64,000 nucleotides of DNA, taken from Phycisphaerales bacterium (GTDB lineage: Bacteria; Planctomycetota; Phycisphaerae; Phycisphaerales; UBA1924). How positions within the stretch are numbered: the stretch's first letter is position 1; each line of letters opens with the position of its first letter. Below are positions 25,979-35,289 of the stretch, in pieces. Position numbers and translations under genes: made by a program. The notes under the pieces are model-generated. The model saw nothing but the letters and a program-made list of their open reading frames with translations. It was not told where the DNA came from and did not search any database. The stretch is taken from positions 35,430-99,429 of the forward strand of contig JADLCX010000038.1 of assembly GCA_020846975.1 (NCBI GenBank), in the 5' to 3' direction.

Positions 25979-27349
25979 TCACTCGTCCTTGTTTGCCAGC
26001 GGCTCGCTCGGCTTGGGCAGCTTGAACTCTTCGAGGAGTTTGTCGATCAGTTCGGCGTCCTTGGCGATGTTGGCCGGGTGCAGACCGTTGTGGCGGACCT
26101 TGCCCTCGGGGTCGATGATCGCGACGTGGGGGATGCCGCGGACGCCGAAGTCGGGGTTGAAGACGCTCTTGTCGCTGAAGGCGATGGTCCAGGTGATGTC
26201 CATGTCCTTGATGTACTGGGTCATCAGGTCATGTTCCTTCTTGGGGTCGCCGTCACAGTCGATCTTCTCGGTCTTCTTCTTGTCGTCGCCGATGCGGGCG
26301 ATGTGGTAGCCCTGGTCGCTGGTCACGCCGACGACGGCGACGGGGTAGTCCTTGTAGCGTTCGACGAGCTGGCGGACCTTGGGGAAACTGCCGACGCACG
26401 GGCCGCACCAGGTGGCCCAGAAGTCCACGACGACCACCTTCCCCTTGAGGTCGGCGAAGGAGTTGAGGGGCGAGGCGGAGTTGGACCAGACGAACTTGAT
26501 ATTGGGCGCCGGGTGGTTGAGCAACTCGCCGCGGGCGAAGGCGGAGTTGCAGAGGTCCTCCATGTCCTTGAGGCTCTTGCGCACGCGAGCGGCCGTCTTG
26601 GGATCGTCGGCGTAGCGGGGATCGTCCTTGGTGGAGGCGGCGGCGGCCGCGGCGGCGATCCTGCCGCGCACGCGGGCGGCCTCGGCCTTGTCGAGTTTGG
26701 AGTCCTCGTCCGTGACGTAGTTGAGGATCCCGCCGAGGTTGGCGGCCGCGCTGGGGGAGAGATCGGAGTTGATGAAGGGTTCGACCTTCTCGAGGACCTT
26801 GTGCTCGGTCATCAAGGCCGGGCTGAGGGAGCCGGCGGTGCGGAGGATGCCGTGGCCCTTGCCGTTCTTGAAGTTGTCGGCGGCCTTGGGGTTGGCCAGG
26901 CCGCGGAGGAGGACCTCGGTCTTGGCGGCCAGATCGGCCTTGCGTCCGGCTTCCGAGGTGTCCTTGAGGTTGGGCCACGCGCCAAGCGCGAGATCGGCGG
27001 CGCGGGCGCCATCGACGGTGTCGAGCTTGCTGAGTTCGAGCAGGCGCGGGTGAAGGGCGGCGCGGAGCTCGGGGCAGGGCGACATGTAGAGTTTGGCCGC
27101 GAGCTTTTCGAGTTGCGGGACGGAGATCTCGTTCCACGAGATCTTGTCCAGGTTGGCCTTGATGGTGTCAACGGTGGTCTTGGCCTTGTCGCGGGGGTCG
27201 GTGATGTCCTTGGTGGCGTCGGAGACGGCGGCGACGAACGCGTCAACCTCGGCGTCGGTTGGAGGGGCGGCGAGGGCCGCGGAGCCGGCGGTGAGGGAGA
27301 GGAACGCGGCGATGGGCAGGGCGAGGAGTTTGCGTGGGCTGCGGGTCAT
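25979..27349 (-). CDS. Exported thioredoxin-like (TlpA/ResA type) protein
   Basis: 456 residues from the ATG at 27349, preceded by an AAAGGA ribosome site. A signal peptide covers about 1-28 (GSAALAA). Residues 30-285 are a helical, Lys/Ala-rich region of unknown function. The C-terminal thioredoxin fold starts near 295 and holds VDFWATWCGPC with Cys315 and Cys318; the cis-Pro loop is GVRGIPHVAII. Such proteins reduce disulfides in the periplasm, for example in cytochrome c maturation. The long helical N-terminus is unlike classical TlpA and may bring a partner. It converges with dxr and has its own promoter upstream. Confidence 0.8.
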   Translation of the reverse strand: MTRSPRKLLALPIAAFLSLTAGSAALAAPPTDAEVDAFVAAVSDATKDITDPRDKAKTTVDTIKANLDKISWNEISVPQLEKLAAKLYMSPCPELRAALHPRLLELSKLDTVDGARAADLALGAWPNLKDTSEAGRKADLAAKTEVLLRGLANPKAADNFKNGKGHGILRTAGSLSPALMTEHKVLEKVEPFINSDLSPSAAANLGGILNYVTDEDSKLDKAEAARVRGRIAAAAAAASTKDDPRYADDPKTAARVRKSLKDMEDLCNSAFARGELLNHPAPNIKFVWSNSASPLNSFADLKGKVVVVDFWATWCGPCVGSFPKVRQLVERYKDYPVAVVGVTSDQGYHIARIGDDKKKTEKIDCDGDPKKEHDLMTQYIKDMDITWTIAFSDKSVFNPDFGVRGIPHVAIIDPEGKVRHNGLHPANIAKDAELIDKLLEEFKLPKPSEPLANKDE

Positions 27350-27396
27350 GGGCGTCCTTTGTGAACGGGCGAGGCGGGACCGGGATCGGGCAGGGA

Positions 27397-27424
27397 AGTG
27401 TACCACAACGGCCACCGAACACAA
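27397..27424 (-). promoter_or_regulatory. Promoter of the thioredoxin-like gene at 27349
   Basis: Minus-strand TTGTGT (27419-27424), a 16-bp spacer ending TGG, then TACACT (27397-27402). The extended -10 TGGTACACT is identical to that of the topA promoter. Confidence 0.55.
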
Positions 27425-27438
27425 GCGGAAATGTTCGG
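27415..27438. promoter_or_regulatory. Inverted repeat CCGAACA-n10-TGTTCGG around the -35
   Basis: Perfect 7-bp arms (27415-27421 and 27432-27438) separated by 10 nt, covering the -35 box of the promoter at 27397-27424. This looks like an operator for a dimeric regulator. Confidence 0.45.
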
Positions 27439-27484
27439 TATTTGGAAGATTGCGGTAAGTCCTTTGTGGATAACGGTTTGGGCG

Positions 27485-27515
27485 CAGAGAAAAGCCGACC
27501 TGGGGCGGTCGGCTT
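27485..27515 (-). terminator. Terminator of the zinc metalloprotease gene
   Basis: AAGCCGACC (27492-27500) pairs with GGTCGGCTT (27507-27515). On the minus strand the stem is followed by TTTTCTCT, a standard rho-independent terminator about 30 nt after the stop. Confidence 0.8.
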
Positions 27516-27544
27516 GGTGGAAAACGCGGTTGGGCGAACCCGGT

Positions 27545-30500
27545 CTACGGGTTGCTGCCTGGGACCGGCTCATGGCCGGGCTCGGGGACGGGCTCGGCGA
27601 TGGGGCGACCGAGGAGGAGCACGGAACCTCCGCCGCCGCCGGTCTGGTTGTAGATGTACTGGGCGTCGAGAACCTTCTCGATGCGGAGGGCGGCCTCGGC
27701 GAGGTGGGCGAAGGTGTAGTCGTCGAGCCCGCTGTTCTTGCCGTCCTTGGGAACGATCTGGCGGATCTTGCCGTCGATCTCCCGGAGTTTGGCGACGGCG
27801 AGGTTGCTGACGGCCTTCCCGGCGGCGGAGTTGACGCGGTCGGGGGTGGTGAGGTCGATGAGGCGGGCGAGGTGCTCGCGCTGCAGGTTGCGGCGGAGGC
27901 TCGAGATGAGGGGGTTGCGGTTGGTGGGCGAGCCGGAGCGGCCCTTGTCGAGTTCGCTCCAGATGGCGCCGGCGACGGTGTTCATGAGTTCGGGCAGCGT
28001 GAGCGTGTCCTGATCGGCCGGGACGCGCAGCTCGTTGTCGTAGACGCGCTGCAGGACGGTGGGGTTGATCAGCAGGGTGATCGCGGTGGCCTGCACGCCG
28101 AGGATGCTGTCGTGGATCGGGAAGGCAGAGTCTTCCATGGTCTCGCGCATGCCGCCCTGGTCGGACCATTTGTCCACGGTCATGCGGCTGAGCATGTCGG
28201 GCGTGAGGCCGAAGGCCTCGTCGCGGAATGCGGACTCGATGCAGAAGTTGAGGGCGGCGCGCTGGTCGGCGGCGGGCACGACGGTGATGGGCGGGCCGGC
28301 GTTGGGGTCGCCCTTGCGGGCGCGCTGGACATGGGCCCCGCCGATCCACGGGGCCATGAAACTGAGGCACTGGAGCTGCTGGTTGAGGGTGACGAGGTAG
28401 CCGCGGCGTGCCTTGGCCCAGCTCTCGCCGTCCTTGACCCACTTGTCCAACATGCGGGAGCGGTAGTAGGAGACCAGGCGCATCTGGTTGTTGGCGTAGT
28501 CGAGGGGGTTGGCGGAGAAGTCGTAGCGGCGGGCGAGCGGGTCGGAGCCGCCGGTGTCCTCGTCGGAGAGGTAGGCGAGTTCGGGCTCGGCCGAGCGGGC
28601 GAGGATCTTCTTGAGATCGCCGGAGCCGTAGCCGTACTCGATGGCCCAGAAGTCGTACGCGCCGATCCCGAGCGGGGCGTAGTCGCCCTGCACGGGGCCG
28701 CCCTCGCGGTTGATGTTGACCGGCGTGTAATCCATGACCGAGCCGACAAAGTTCTTCTTGCCCTTGAACTCGTCGGAGTTGATCTTGCTGAGCGGGTAGA
28801 GGCTGGAGGCCTTGAAGTTGTGGCGGAGGCCGAGGGTGTGGCCGACTTCGTGGGCCACCAGATCGGTGAGGAGCGGGCCGACGAACCACTCGGGGATGCC
28901 GTCGAGGCGGTCCTCGGGCTCCTTCTTGGGCTCGTCCTTCTTGCCCTCATCCTTCTTTCCATCACCCTTGGGAGCATCGGCGGGGGGCTGCTCTTCGAGC
29001 ATGTCGGCCAGTTCGAGGTTGAGGCGCATCATGGACATGCCCAGGGCCTTGCCGTTGGCGGCCTGGCAGAGCCCGTTGTACTGGCTGGTGACGCCGACGA
29101 GGCCGGGGGGCAGTTCCGATGCGCCCGGCGCGGAATCGAACAGGGCGTCGGCACCCGAGACGGGGCGCCCGCCGTAGCGGAGCACGCCGAGGGCGCGCTG
29201 GCCGCGGGCGGCGCGCTGGGCGCGCTCGAAGAGGACCTGCTCGCGCTGGACGGGTCCGACCAGTCGGAGGCGCGGGTCCCAACCGGGGTTCTGCTCGAGC
29301 CAGGCGAGGGTCTCGATGCTCATGCCCTGGGTGGCGACATCGGGGAGCAGTTCGTTGGCCTGGAACCAGAAGTGGCGGATCCAGCCGTCGGTGAGGACGA
29401 CGTCACCGTCGAGGATCTGGCCGGTGCGCGGGTCGGTGCGGGTCGGGCCGACGGCCGTGCCCTGGTCGTTGCTCAGCCAGCGGACGAAGTTGTAGCGGAC
29501 ATCCTCGGGGTCCTTGTCCATGTGCGCGTTGGTGGCCTTGTCCTGGTAGTAGCACTCGACGGCGTCGAGGATGCCGACCTTCTCGAAGGCCTTGTTCCAC
29601 TCGAGCACGCCCGCGCGGACCCAGCGGCGGTAGCGGACGGGGACGGTGTGGTCGATGTAGAAGACGATGGGCTCTTTGGGCGGGCTGAGTTTCAGGTTCG
29701 GGTCGCGCTTCTGGAGGTTCCAGCGGTTGATGGAGCGGACCCACTTCTGGTCGTCGCGGAACTTGCCCAGGTCGCGGTAGACGGTGGTGAAGTAGCCGAT
29801 GCGCTCGTCGGCCTCGCGCGGCTTGTAGCCGGTGTTCTCGGGGAGGCGGCTGATGGAGTAGTGGAAACTGCGGAGCACGCCGTTGCCCGAGGGCATCTCC
29901 AGCGTGATCTCGATGTTCTCGGGGAAGGCCTTGGCTTCCTTGACCAGCGCGAGCCTGGTGTTGGCGTTGGCGGAGGGGTTGCCGCCCATGCCGCCGCGGC
30001 CGAAGAAGCGGCCGACCTGCCCGGCCAGGAGGTTGTCGAGGTCGATGACGGGCTGGCCGTTGGGTCCCATGCAGACGATCGGGACATCGAGCAGGACGCG
30101 GTCGGCGAACTGCTGGGCGACGCCGGCGGTGGACTCCTGATCGCCGGTGGAGCGGACTTCGAGGTTGGGCTGCACCAGCGCGATGTTCTTGTCGTAGCGC
30201 TTCCAGTAGACGAGGATGTCGTCGCCCTGCAGACCGGCCCAGGTGTCGCCGCTGGAGACGGTCATGGCGAAGAAGTGCTTCTGGCCCTGGTAGCCGCGGG
30301 GCAGTTCGGCGAGGAGCTGGTTGTCCTTCTCGCGCTTCCAGACGCCGTAGAGAGACTCCGCGCCGCCGGCGACGGAGACAACCTTCTCGTAGTCCTTGGC
30401 GACATCCTTGAACGGCGGGAAGTCGTCCTTCTTGGGTTCGCCGGGTGCGCCCGGGGGCGGGGCGTGTTCCTGGGCGAGCGAGGCCAGGGGCATCGCGGCG

Positions 30501-30553
30501 AGGAACATCGCGGCGAGGATCGCGCGCGGCGTGGGACGGGTCGGGCGTGTCAT
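27545..30553 (-). CDS. Secreted zinc-dependent metalloprotease (gluzincin/metzincin-like, DUF4953/DUF5117 type)
   Basis: 1002 residues from the ATG at 30553, with an AAGGAG ribosome site 9 nt upstream. A signal peptide covers about 1-26 (LASLAQ). The N-terminal 300 residues match the DUF5117-type region that precedes the protease domain in large bacterial zinc proteases, and the protease core holds HEVGHTLGLRH at 568-578: two His and the third His as zinc ligands, Glu569 as catalytic base. A charged Lys/Glu/Pro linker (about 535-555) precedes it. The mature enzyme should work in the periplasm or outside. The natural substrate is unknown. It lies opposite the dockerin gene at 30859. Confidence 0.82.
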   Translation of the reverse strand: MTRPTRPTPRAILAAMFLAAMPLASLAQEHAPPPGAPGEPKKDDFPPFKDVAKDYEKVVSVAGGAESLYGVWKREKDNQLLAELPRGYQGQKHFFAMTVSSGDTWAGLQGDDILVYWKRYDKNIALVQPNLEVRSTGDQESTAGVAQQFADRVLLDVPIVCMGPNGQPVIDLDNLLAGQVGRFFGRGGMGGNPSANANTRLALVKEAKAFPENIEITLEMPSGNGVLRSFHYSISRLPENTGYKPREADERIGYFTTVYRDLGKFRDDQKWVRSINRWNLQKRDPNLKLSPPKEPIVFYIDHTVPVRYRRWVRAGVLEWNKAFEKVGILDAVECYYQDKATNAHMDKDPEDVRYNFVRWLSNDQGTAVGPTRTDPRTGQILDGDVVLTDGWIRHFWFQANELLPDVATQGMSIETLAWLEQNPGWDPRLRLVGPVQREQVLFERAQRAARGQRALGVLRYGGRPVSGADALFDSAPGASELPPGLVGVTSQYNGLCQAANGKALGMSMMRLNLELADMLEEQPPADAPKGDGKKDEGKKDEPKKEPEDRLDGIPEWFVGPLLTDLVAHEVGHTLGLRHNFKASSLYPLSKINSDEFKGKKNFVGSVMDYTPVNINREGGPVQGDYAPLGIGAYDFWAIEYGYGSGDLKKILARSAEPELAYLSDEDTGGSDPLARRYDFSANPLDYANNQMRLVSYYRSRMLDKWVKDGESWAKARRGYLVTLNQQLQCLSFMAPWIGGAHVQRARKGDPNAGPPITVVPAADQRAALNFCIESAFRDEAFGLTPDMLSRMTVDKWSDQGGMRETMEDSAFPIHDSILGVQATAITLLINPTVLQRVYDNELRVPADQDTLTLPELMNTVAGAIWSELDKGRSGSPTNRNPLISSLRRNLQREHLARLIDLTTPDRVNSAAGKAVSNLAVAKLREIDGKIRQIVPKDGKNSGLDDYTFAHLAEAALRIEKVLDAQYIYNQTGGGGGSVLLLGRPIAEPVPEPGHEPVPGSNP

Positions 30554-30858
30554 GCACGGACTCCTTAAATGATGCGGTGGCGGCGCGGGCCCGAGGCCCG
30601 GAGGAACCGTATTGAAGGCAGGGAACATCGACCGGAATTGCGGCCGGGCACGAAAGGGGCATACCCGCAAAACCGACCGGCGCGGCGGGCGCCGTGGGCA
30701 CGAAGATGCGGATCGGGTAAGAATCCGTCGATCAAGGGGTCGTGGCGGAAGGGGATCGGTTGGGAACTGGATTGGCCGGGGGCTCGGATAGGGGGCAGTC
30801 TTGAGGATCGGGCAACCCGGCCCGACCGTGGAGGAGGCGATTGCGCTTGTTCAGGTCG
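30554..30858. other. Divergent promoter region
   Basis: 305 bases between the metalloprotease (minus) and the dockerin lipoprotein (plus). It holds the protease ribosome site and a GGGCC-CGA-GGCCC hairpin near 30579. A minus-strand TACGGT lies at 30606-30611. I saw no gene. Confidence 0.4.
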
Positions 30859-33441
30859 ATGATCGTTCGTGGCAGCCCGGCCGCGCTGGCGGCGGGGGTG
30901 ATGGTGATGTTCGGGTGCCAGCGCGAGATGCGGGCGGCGGGCGGCGGGAGCGTTCCGGCGGCGATGAACCCGACCGATCCCGGCAACGGGGAGTCGATGC
31001 CCGCGGTCTCGCAGGCGACCCCGCCACGGCCGATCGTGCTGGCCCGGCCGGGAGCGGCCGCGTGGGGGTCGGCGGGGGCGGAGGTCATCGACACCCGGAA
31101 GTTTCCGGCGGCGATTCAGCCCGAGACGTTCATCGGCGAGCCGCGGCGGGTTCGGGAGGTATTGCCGCCGCACGAGAAGCCCGCGCCGCCCGGTGCGGGG
31201 GCGGAGAACGGGCTGGTTGCGGGCCGATCGCTGGACGAGCCGAGGACGACCCCGGGCCGGATGTGGCCGAGCGTGGGCCAGACGGGGTGGAACCCGCCGG
31301 ACCCGACGCTGGCGGTTGGCCCGAACCACGCGGTGGTGACGGTGAACTCGCGGGTGGAGTTCTTCACCAAGGCGGGGGTGCGGACGTTCGCCGCGCCGCT
31401 GGACCAAAGCGGGAGTCCGGGGTTCTTCGAGCCGCTGGGCGCGGGCGGATTCTGCTTCGACCCCAAGTGCTTCTACGACCACCACGCGGGTCGGTTTGTG
31501 ATCGTGGTGCTGGAGACGTACGGCTCGACCGAGGCGTGGGTGGATATCGCGGTGAGCGACGACAGCGATCCGAACGGGACCTGGTACAAGTACCGGACCA
31601 ACGCGGTGATCGACGATGGGACGCGGACATACTGGTGGGACTTTCCGGGCGCGGGGTATGACCAGAACGCGTGGTACGTGACGGGCAACCTGTTCGGGCT
31701 GTCGTCGAGCGGGTACGGCGGGTTCGGGGTGCGGGTGTTCGACAAGTCGTCGATGCTCTCGGGCGGGACGGCGACGTACGCGACGCTGAGGCAGAGCGGG
31801 TACACGGTGCAGCCCGCGCTGCACTTCGGCGCGAACGTCGCGGGGTTCATGGCGACGGTCGAGAACTCGACGACGGTGAAGTTGTGGGCGGTGACCAACC
31901 CGCTGACCGCGCCCGCGCTGGTGAGCACGAACGTGACCGTCCCGGCGTACACGGGCGCGGTGGAAGCGCCCTCGCTGAACACGCTCTCGCGGGTCTCGAA
32001 CGCCGGGATGACGATGCCGTACTGGCGGAACGGGCGGCTGTTCATGTGCCACAACGCGTCGGTGGGCGGTCGGAACCAGGCGCGCTGGCACGAGTTCGAC
32101 ACGGGCGCGTGGCCGGTGAGCGGGGCGGTGACGCGGCTGCAGTCGGGGAACGTGGACGGGGGCGCGGCGTACCACACGGTGTTCCCGGCGATCGCGGTGA
32201 ACGCGGCGGGCAACGTGGGGATGTCGCTGGGGCTGACGGGTGAAGGGTTGCGCGTGGCGTGCGCGATCGCCGGGCGGCTGGGCACGGACCCGCCGGGGCG
32301 GATGGGCCAGTGCGTGATCGTGAAGCCGGGCGATGTGGATGCGGGCGGGCGCTGGGGCGATTACTACGCGGTCGCGGTGGACCCGACTGATGACACGACG
32401 TTCTGGGCCGTCGCGGAGTATCGCAACAGCGGCGGGTGGCAGAACTGGGTGGGATCGTTCACGGTGACGCCCGGCGCGGTGTGCCATCCGCTGGCGGACG
32501 ATGCGGGGCTGTTCCAGATCGGCGTGAACGGGGCGCGGGCGATCGACGTGATGGCGAACGACTGGCACTCGGCCGGCGCGGCGATGACGATCACCGCGTT
32601 CGACGCGACCAGCACGCTGGGCGGAACGGTGGCGCGCTCGGTCGGCACGGGACCGGGCGGGCGCGACCAGTTGGTGTACACGCCGCCGGCCTCGCTGGTC
32701 GGGAGCGTGGGGTGGGATTCGTTCAACTACACGCTCGGCGACACGTCGGGCAACTCGGCGGGCGCGGCGGTGGTGGCGCAGGCGTTCTATCCGCCGAACT
32801 ACCGCAACCCCGAGAACCCGGGCGCGAGCCGGCCGGGCGTGACGGCGGACTGGTACGCGCTCGACGCGGGGGTGAACTCGCTGCCGAACTTCACCACGCT
32901 GACGAGGTACGACTCGGACCTCATCCCGAGCCTGAACATCGCCGCGACGAACGGGAACATCTCGACATCCGGGCGCGCCGACAACCTCGGCGCGATCTTC
33001 GACGGGTACATCAACGTCGCCGCGAGCGATGTGTACCGGTTGTACATCACCTCGGACGACGGATCGAAGCTCTACCTCGGGAGCGCGCTCATCGTCGATC
33101 ACAACGGGACGCACGGGATGACGGAGCGAGCCTCGGTGAACATCGGGCTCAAGCCGGGCAAGCACCGTGTGCGGGCGGAATACTTCGAGGCCGGCGGCGG
33201 GGCCGGCGCGATCGTGAGCTGGTCGGCGACGGGTCTGACCAAGGCCGCGGTGCCGGCCGTGGCGTGGTTCACCTATTGCGCGGCGGATTTCAACCGTTCG
33301 GCGAGCGTGACGGTGCAGGACCTGTTCGATTTTCTCGCGGCCTACTTCGCGGGCCAGGGCAGCGCGGACTTCAACGGCTCGGGCGCGACCACGGTGCAGG
33401 ACATCTTCGACTACCTGACGGCGTACTTCGGCGGGTGTTGA
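30859..33441 (+). CDS. Exported PA14-domain protein with GC-type dockerin tail
   Basis: 860 residues from the ATG at 30859; a TTG at 30841 would add six. The start MIVRGSPAALAAGVMVMFGC looks like an export signal, possibly a lipoprotein signal with Cys20, though the lipobox is weak. Residues about 30-130 are Pro/Gly-rich; 130-540 look like a beta-propeller-type region; about 545-640 an Ig-like or cadherin-like domain (VMANDW, YTPPASLVG). About 655-795 match a PA14 domain (LYITSDDGSKLYL, HGMTERASVNIGLKPGKH). The end has two dockerin-like repeats (VQDLFDFLAAYF and VQDIFDYLTAYF) ending GGC. PA14 domains often bind carbohydrate, so a surface glycan-binding role is plausible. Confidence 0.75.
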   Translation: MIVRGSPAALAAGVMVMFGCQREMRAAGGGSVPAAMNPTDPGNGESMPAVSQATPPRPIVLARPGAAAWGSAGAEVIDTRKFPAAIQPETFIGEPRRVREVLPPHEKPAPPGAGAENGLVAGRSLDEPRTTPGRMWPSVGQTGWNPPDPTLAVGPNHAVVTVNSRVEFFTKAGVRTFAAPLDQSGSPGFFEPLGAGGFCFDPKCFYDHHAGRFVIVVLETYGSTEAWVDIAVSDDSDPNGTWYKYRTNAVIDDGTRTYWWDFPGAGYDQNAWYVTGNLFGLSSSGYGGFGVRVFDKSSMLSGGTATYATLRQSGYTVQPALHFGANVAGFMATVENSTTVKLWAVTNPLTAPALVSTNVTVPAYTGAVEAPSLNTLSRVSNAGMTMPYWRNGRLFMCHNASVGGRNQARWHEFDTGAWPVSGAVTRLQSGNVDGGAAYHTVFPAIAVNAAGNVGMSLGLTGEGLRVACAIAGRLGTDPPGRMGQCVIVKPGDVDAGGRWGDYYAVAVDPTDDTTFWAVAEYRNSGGWQNWVGSFTVTPGAVCHPLADDAGLFQIGVNGARAIDVMANDWHSAGAAMTITAFDATSTLGGTVARSVGTGPGGRDQLVYTPPASLVGSVGWDSFNYTLGDTSGNSAGAAVVAQAFYPPNYRNPENPGASRPGVTADWYALDAGVNSLPNFTTLTRYDSDLIPSLNIAATNGNISTSGRADNLGAIFDGYINVAASDVYRLYITSDDGSKLYLGSALIVDHNGTHGMTERASVNIGLKPGKHRVRAEYFEAGGGAGAIVSWSATGLTKAAVPAVAWFTYCAADFNRSASVTVQDLFDFLAAYFAGQGSADFNGSGATTVQDIFDYLTAYFGGC

Positions 33442-33459
33442 TTCGCCGACACGCGCCGA

Positions 33460-34107
33460 TCAGAACCCGCCGCAGCCGGCGAAGTAGAGTTGGAGGTAGG
33501 TGAAGATGTCGCCGACGTTGACCTCGCCGGAGTTGTTGGTATCGGCGTTGGGAGAGTTCCGGAAGTAGTCGGCGAGATAATCGAATAGGTCCTGGACGGA
33601 GCGGCGGAAGTCGCCGTTCCAGTCGATGGTGCAGGGCTGGACGGTGAGGCGGACGAAGGACTCGCCGAGGGTGCCTTGTACCGGTGTGGGCAGGCTTTCG
33701 GCGGTGGGCGAGATGTTCATGAAGAAGAACGTCAGGCCGCCGCCATCACCCTGCATCTGGATCTCACCGTTGCAGGCCGTGGTGTGCAGGTCGGCGGAGA
33801 ACGATCCCCGGCCCTGCCACCCAAGATCGGCGCCGACGAGCGGGCCGGCGCCGCCGGTGGGGCCTGCAAACTCGAAGACGAAGTTCTGGGCCTGAAACGT
33901 GCCGGCGGTGGTGAAGTTGAGCCGGACATGGGCATCGGTGATGACGCCGGCGATGGTGGAGGCGAGCAGGTATTCGCCGCCGAAGGGGAGCAGTTCGAGG
34001 CCGGTGAGCGTGAACTCGACGGTGACGGGCGGGGGCGCGGCGGGTGCGGAGGCGGCGGGCGCAGCGGCGAACGCGGCGACGGCGACGAACGGGAGCAGGC
34101 GCTTCAT
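33460..34107 (-). CDS. Small secreted protein with variant dockerin tail
   Basis: 215 residues from the ATG at 34107, with AGGAG 7 nt upstream. The signal peptide is Ala-rich (about 1-20). Residues 25-150 form a beta-rich domain with one Cys pair candidate; no family recognised. The last 60 residues hold two dockerin-like units (SVQDLFDYLADYF, then NVGDIFTYLQLYF), but the protein ends YFAGCGGF rather than in a bare GC. DWNGD and DTNNSGE acidic loops could bind calcium. It converges with the larger dockerin gene, with an 18-nt gap. Export and tail type are fairly sure; the role is unknown. Confidence 0.7.
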   Translation of the reverse strand: MKRLLPFVAVAAFAAAPAASAPAAPPPVTVEFTLTGLELLPFGGEYLLASTIAGVITDAHVRLNFTTAGTFQAQNFVFEFAGPTGGAGPLVGADLGWQGRGSFSADLHTTACNGEIQMQGDGGGLTFFFMNISPTAESLPTPVQGTLGESFVRLTVQPCTIDWNGDFRRSVQDLFDYLADYFRNSPNADTNNSGEVNVGDIFTYLQLYFAGCGGF

Positions 34108-34138
34108 CGGATTGCTCCTGGGGATGAGAGGGTGAATA

Positions 34139-35209
34139 TCAGGATGCGGCGGGGCGCATGAGGCGTCGGCGCCGGGCGGCCATGATCCAGAGGACGTACG
34201 CACCGGCGAGAAGGCAGATGCTCGCCCAGACGGCGCGCCAGACGGTGGGCCAGACCGGCCGGGGCGGAAGGATGGAGCGGGTGGATGGTTTGACGGAAGA
34301 CTGGGCGGACGTTCCGCCGGTGATGGCGAGTTGGACGGTCGGTCTGGCTCCCGGGGTCTGGGCGCCGAAGACCAGCTGGTTCTGGAAGGCCGCGTCGATC
34401 CAACCCTGTCCCCAGCCGCCGTTGTCAACCTTCGCCGCGGCGAGGACGATGAGGTCGGCGAGGCGGTCGGCGGCCTCGGCGTTGATCGGGTTGGCGAGAT
34501 CGATGCCCGTCGACGCGACGAGCGCGGCGGCGTCGGCCTTGCCGGGCTGCGCGCCGTGGGAGAGGAGCCGGCCGCGAGCGTCGAAGGCCTGGAATCGCGG
34601 CGCGACCGTGTCGATGCGCAGGTTCGGGACATCGGCCCGAAAGCCCTCGACTGTTCCGGCGGGATTGTCCGGGCGCGACGCGGGATCGAAGACGGCGATG
34701 ATCACTGCTCCTTCAACGGTCTTCCAGGGCGGCGGGAAGGACGATTGATCGTGCGTGAAGTCCTCGTACACGGCGGCCGCGAGCGGGATGTCGGGCGGGG
34801 TTGAAACCAGGTTGGTGAGTTGAACGTTGGAAGTGCGGGTGGCGCGGACGAGGCGCGGCGGCCTGGCCGGGTTGGTCGTGCCGGTGTAGGTGCGCTCGAG
34901 TTGCTTGCCGATCTCGAGCCCGACAACCCAGACGATTCCGAGGAGCAGCGCGAGCGAGAGGGCGCCCACGAGCAGTCCGGGGCCGAGCCGGAGCACCAGC
35001 CACGGCGTCGCGAGGCCGACGTGCGAGATCTCGCTACCGCACTCGGAGCAGCGGGTCTGGGCGGCCGCCGGGTAGCCGCACCTGCCGCAGGCGGGGCCCG
35101 CGGCGCTGCGCCGGCCGCGGGGCAGAGAGCAGCATCGCCACACGCACCTGACCGCGACGACCAGGACGAACAGGGCCAGGAGGAGTTGGAGGATCTCGGT
35201 GCGCAGCAT
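34139..35209 (-). CDS. Membrane protein with N-terminal zinc ribbon, function unknown
   Basis: 356 residues. A transmembrane helix at about 5-25 is followed by a four-Cys ribbon (CGRCGYPAAAQTRCSECG, about 41-58), then a second helix at about 75-100 and a long soluble region (100-310). A last helix (about 318-340) comes before an Arg-rich end. The ribbon is of the kind that binds zinc and is common in planctomycete membrane proteins. The soluble part has no motif I recognise. It lies 31 nt upstream of the start of the small dockerin gene on the same strand, so the two could share a transcript. Confidence 0.6.
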   Translation of the reverse strand: MLRTEILQLLLALFVLVVAVRCVWRCCSLPRGRRSAAGPACGRCGYPAAAQTRCSECGSEISHVGLATPWLVLRLGPGLLVGALSLALLLGIVWVVGLEIGKQLERTYTGTTNPARPPRLVRATRTSNVQLTNLVSTPPDIPLAAAVYEDFTHDQSSFPPPWKTVEGAVIIAVFDPASRPDNPAGTVEGFRADVPNLRIDTVAPRFQAFDARGRLLSHGAQPGKADAAALVASTGIDLANPINAEAADRLADLIVLAAAKVDNGGWGQGWIDAAFQNQLVFGAQTPGARPTVQLAITGGTSAQSSVKPSTRSILPPRPVWPTVWRAVWASICLLAGAYVLWIMAARRRRLMRPAAS

Positions 35210-35274
35210 CGCGGGTAAGTTTACGGGATCTGTTGCGGATGCGGGTGCGGCGCGGGAACGCGGCGGATCCGACC

Positions 35275-35280
35275 TACGAT
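35275..35280 (+). promoter_or_regulatory. der -10 box (leaderless type)
   Basis: TACGAT ends 9 nt before the der ATG at 35290. Confidence 0.4.
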
Positions 35281-35289
35281 TGCGGTGAA

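Noticed and set aside
27398..30568. Plus-strand frame of over 1000 residues opposite the zinc protease
   Set aside because: Gly/Val/Asp-rich with no signal or motif; the minus-strand gene has HEVGHTLGLRH, a ribosome site and a terminator.
34107..34632. N-terminal extension of the small dockerin gene up to 34632
   Set aside because: The added part is a Ser/Arg/Pro shadow of the zinc-ribbon gene; the ATG at 34107 has a ribosome site and signal peptide.
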